Shown here piece after piece: positions 6,703 through 10,062 of a stretch of DNA of 10,062 nt. The stretch covers positions 1 to 10,062 of the forward strand of contig JASHVB010000457.1 in NCBI GenBank assembly GCA_030039695.1, written 5' to 3'. A model generated the notes under the pieces. The model worked only from the letters and a program-made list of their open reading frames with translations, ran no database searches and was not told the origin of the DNA. Both the position numbers and the translations under genes were made by a program. Each line of letters begins with the position of its first letter. The stretch's first letter is position 1. The stretch comes from Acetobacteraceae bacterium (GTDB lineage Bacteria; Pseudomonadota; Alphaproteobacteria; Acetobacterales; Acetobacteraceae).

Positions 6703-6908
6703 GAATGCCCCCGGTTATCCGAACTCTGCCACTCGCGTAGTACCATCACGTTTCGTTTGGAAACTTTTGCGTTTTCTGTCCTGACGTTGCGCGAATTGTC
6801 TCCCCTTCCCTGGTCGGATCACTGTATTTATTCCCGTGAGCGATCAGCGATTTGGAAGCACGCAAAAGGCAAACGGCGTGACATGACGACGGTCGGCAAC
6901 CTGAATAA
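6703..6908. other. No recognisable gene
   Basis: The plus-strand frame from 6571 continues here without family resemblance, and the minus-strand frames also show no motif. The A/T content is higher than in the operon just upstream. I see no promoter, terminator or RNA gene. This is probably the replaced or eroded remainder of the operon's last gene. Confidence 0.35.
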
Positions 6909-7200
6909 GGGGGCCAGCCCATTTGTGTGGTCAGCGAGCACGCATGCGTATCTGTCGTCCGCACCGATTCTCGCGCAAACTTCGTTATCAAAAAAATATG
7001 GTTCCCGGATCGGCGTCCCATACAGGTCCTTGCACACACTTGGTAGGGCGGAACCGAGGCCGGTGGTTTCCCCAACGGCTGGTGGGACCATGACGGTTTC
7101 GGGCTCTTCTCGATCAAGCCTGGCAGGGGCCTCGGCAACGATGCAGCCATACCGGAAGGCAACGATCCCGGATTACCGATCGACGGTCATACAGCTTGCT
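6909..7200 (+). pseudogene. Coding remnant with internal stop, family unknown
   Basis: In the frame opening after TAA 6906-6908, 45 codons (including PICVVSEHACVSVV and IKKIWFPDRRPIQVL) lead to a TAG at 7044-7046. The same frame then continues open to 7307. Directly after the TAG it reads GGFPNGWWDHDGFGLFSI followed by KPGRGLGNDAAIPEG. That is convincing as protein: glycine and aromatic rich, with an acidic DHDG loop reminiscent of calcium-binding or carbohydrate-active proteins. I cannot name the family. I infer a gene fragment with one nonsense change. The last part of the frame overlaps the promoter candidate and is probably not coding. Confidence 0.3.
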
Positions 7201-7226
7201 GCGCAGTTCTCTTCTCGGTATCGCGT

Positions 7227-7250
7227 TTGACGCCATTTGCGCTTGACGCC
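7227..7250 (+). repeat. Tandem TTGACGCC direct repeat
   Basis: TTGACGCC occurs at 7227-7234 and again at 7243-7250, 16 bp apart start to start. The second copy supplies the -35 element of the promoter candidate at 7243-7271. The repeat could be an operator for an activator or repressor, or an alternative -35, but an 8-base repeat is short enough to be chance. Confidence 0.3.
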
Positions 7251-7271
7251 GACTTTTGGCGAGGAAATACT
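7243..7271 (+). promoter_or_regulatory. Candidate sigma70-type promoter for the MFS/bkd genes
   Basis: TTGACG (7243-7248, five of six bases matching TTGACA) is followed after exactly 17 bases by AATACT (7266-7271, four of six matching TATAAT). Transcription would begin near 7278. It points toward the MFS gene and would leave a leader of roughly 215 bases before ATG 7495. No gene in between competes for it apart from a 10-codon open frame from ATG 7275. The assignment rests on sequence match alone. Confidence 0.4.
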
Positions 7272-7307
7272 TTCATGAAAAGTGTGTACTCGGCAAGGCG
7301 CGTCTAG

Positions 7308-7494
7308 CTCGGCTATCAGCCTTCGCAGGCACGGGCGGTTCTTCCATGTCAGTGGTCGTGGAAACACGCAGGTTGCAACGCTGCCGGCTTCGTGACCGCA
7401 GCCTGCACCTGGCCGAAGGCAATATCGAGCGTGGCCGCCAAAGACGCGCTCTTGGGTTTCCAACCAAAGCACCGCGTCAACAGGGGGTTCCTGG
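7308..7494. other. Leader region before the MFS gene
   Basis: No intact gene is visible. A minus-strand open frame ending at TGA 7349-7351 has a protein-like tail (FGWKPKSASLAATLDIAFG), but its upstream part lies within the MFS gene, so it is either a small remnant or a shadow. No riboswitch class or terminator is recognised. The segment would be the 5' untranslated leader if the promoter at 7243-7271 is used. Confidence 0.3.

Positions 7495-10062
<2,568 letters not shown>

Noticed and set aside
264..6782. A 15-base near-match, TGCGTTTTC(C/T)GTCCT, at 264-278 and 6768-6782, next to decayed regions at both ends
   Set aside because: A 15-mer with one mismatch is expected a few times by chance in 10 kb when both strands are compared, and the flanks do not match, so it is not evidence of shared insertion sequence ends.

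Overview
The window looks like high-GC proteobacterial DNA, probably alphaproteobacterial (an inference). The intact genes strongly prefer G or C at third codon positions and have good Shine-Dalgarno sites. An autotransporter passenger head, a polar amino acid ABC importer and a Pseudomonas-type branched-chain 2-oxoacid dehydrogenase E1-alpha also fit a Gram-negative heterotroph. The genus cannot be named from the sequence.

Positions 1 to about 2600 are a gene graveyard. No intact gene of normal length is visible there, but several coding-like scraps are: a C-terminal tail on the minus strand (58-186), an unrecognised coding-like stretch (about 546-873), a degraded C-terminal piece of an NAD(P)-dependent aldehyde dehydrogenase (1053-1217), a frameshifted ISAzo13-type transposase fragment on the minus strand (about 1490-2000), a short open frame (2155-2289), and a small gene with a strong ribosome site but an apparent frameshift (2385-2606). 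Positions 2651-3441 encode the signal peptide and first part of an autotransporter passenger, cut off well before any beta-barrel.

The centre (3580-6546) is a compact, intact importer operon of the polar amino acid (PAAT/HAAT) type: periplasmic binding protein, two membrane permeases and an ATPase, with a short gap or overlapping starts and stops between them. Its flanks are damaged on both sides. The autotransporter fragment is joined about 140 bp upstream, with what looks like the tail of a lost gene in between. A gene starting 24 bp downstream (6571) looks like the N-terminus of a serine hydroxymethyltransferase-like protein and breaks off after about 40 codons.

Positions 6700-7494 hold further remnants and one good-looking sigma70-type promoter candidate (7243-7271). 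The right end has two healthy genes: a sugar porter-type MFS transporter (7495-8874) and, 52 bp later, bkdA1 for the E1-alpha subunit of the branched-chain 2-oxoacid dehydrogenase, which runs off the window end about 30 codons short of its usual length. The bkd genes would convert the 2-oxo acids from valine, leucine and isoleucine into acyl-CoAs. The MFS gene is probably co-transcribed, although its family usually carries sugars.

I found no CRISPR array, rRNA, tRNA, defence island or convincing new system. The interest lies in the mosaic of partial genes and in what their junctions say about how this locus was assembled.
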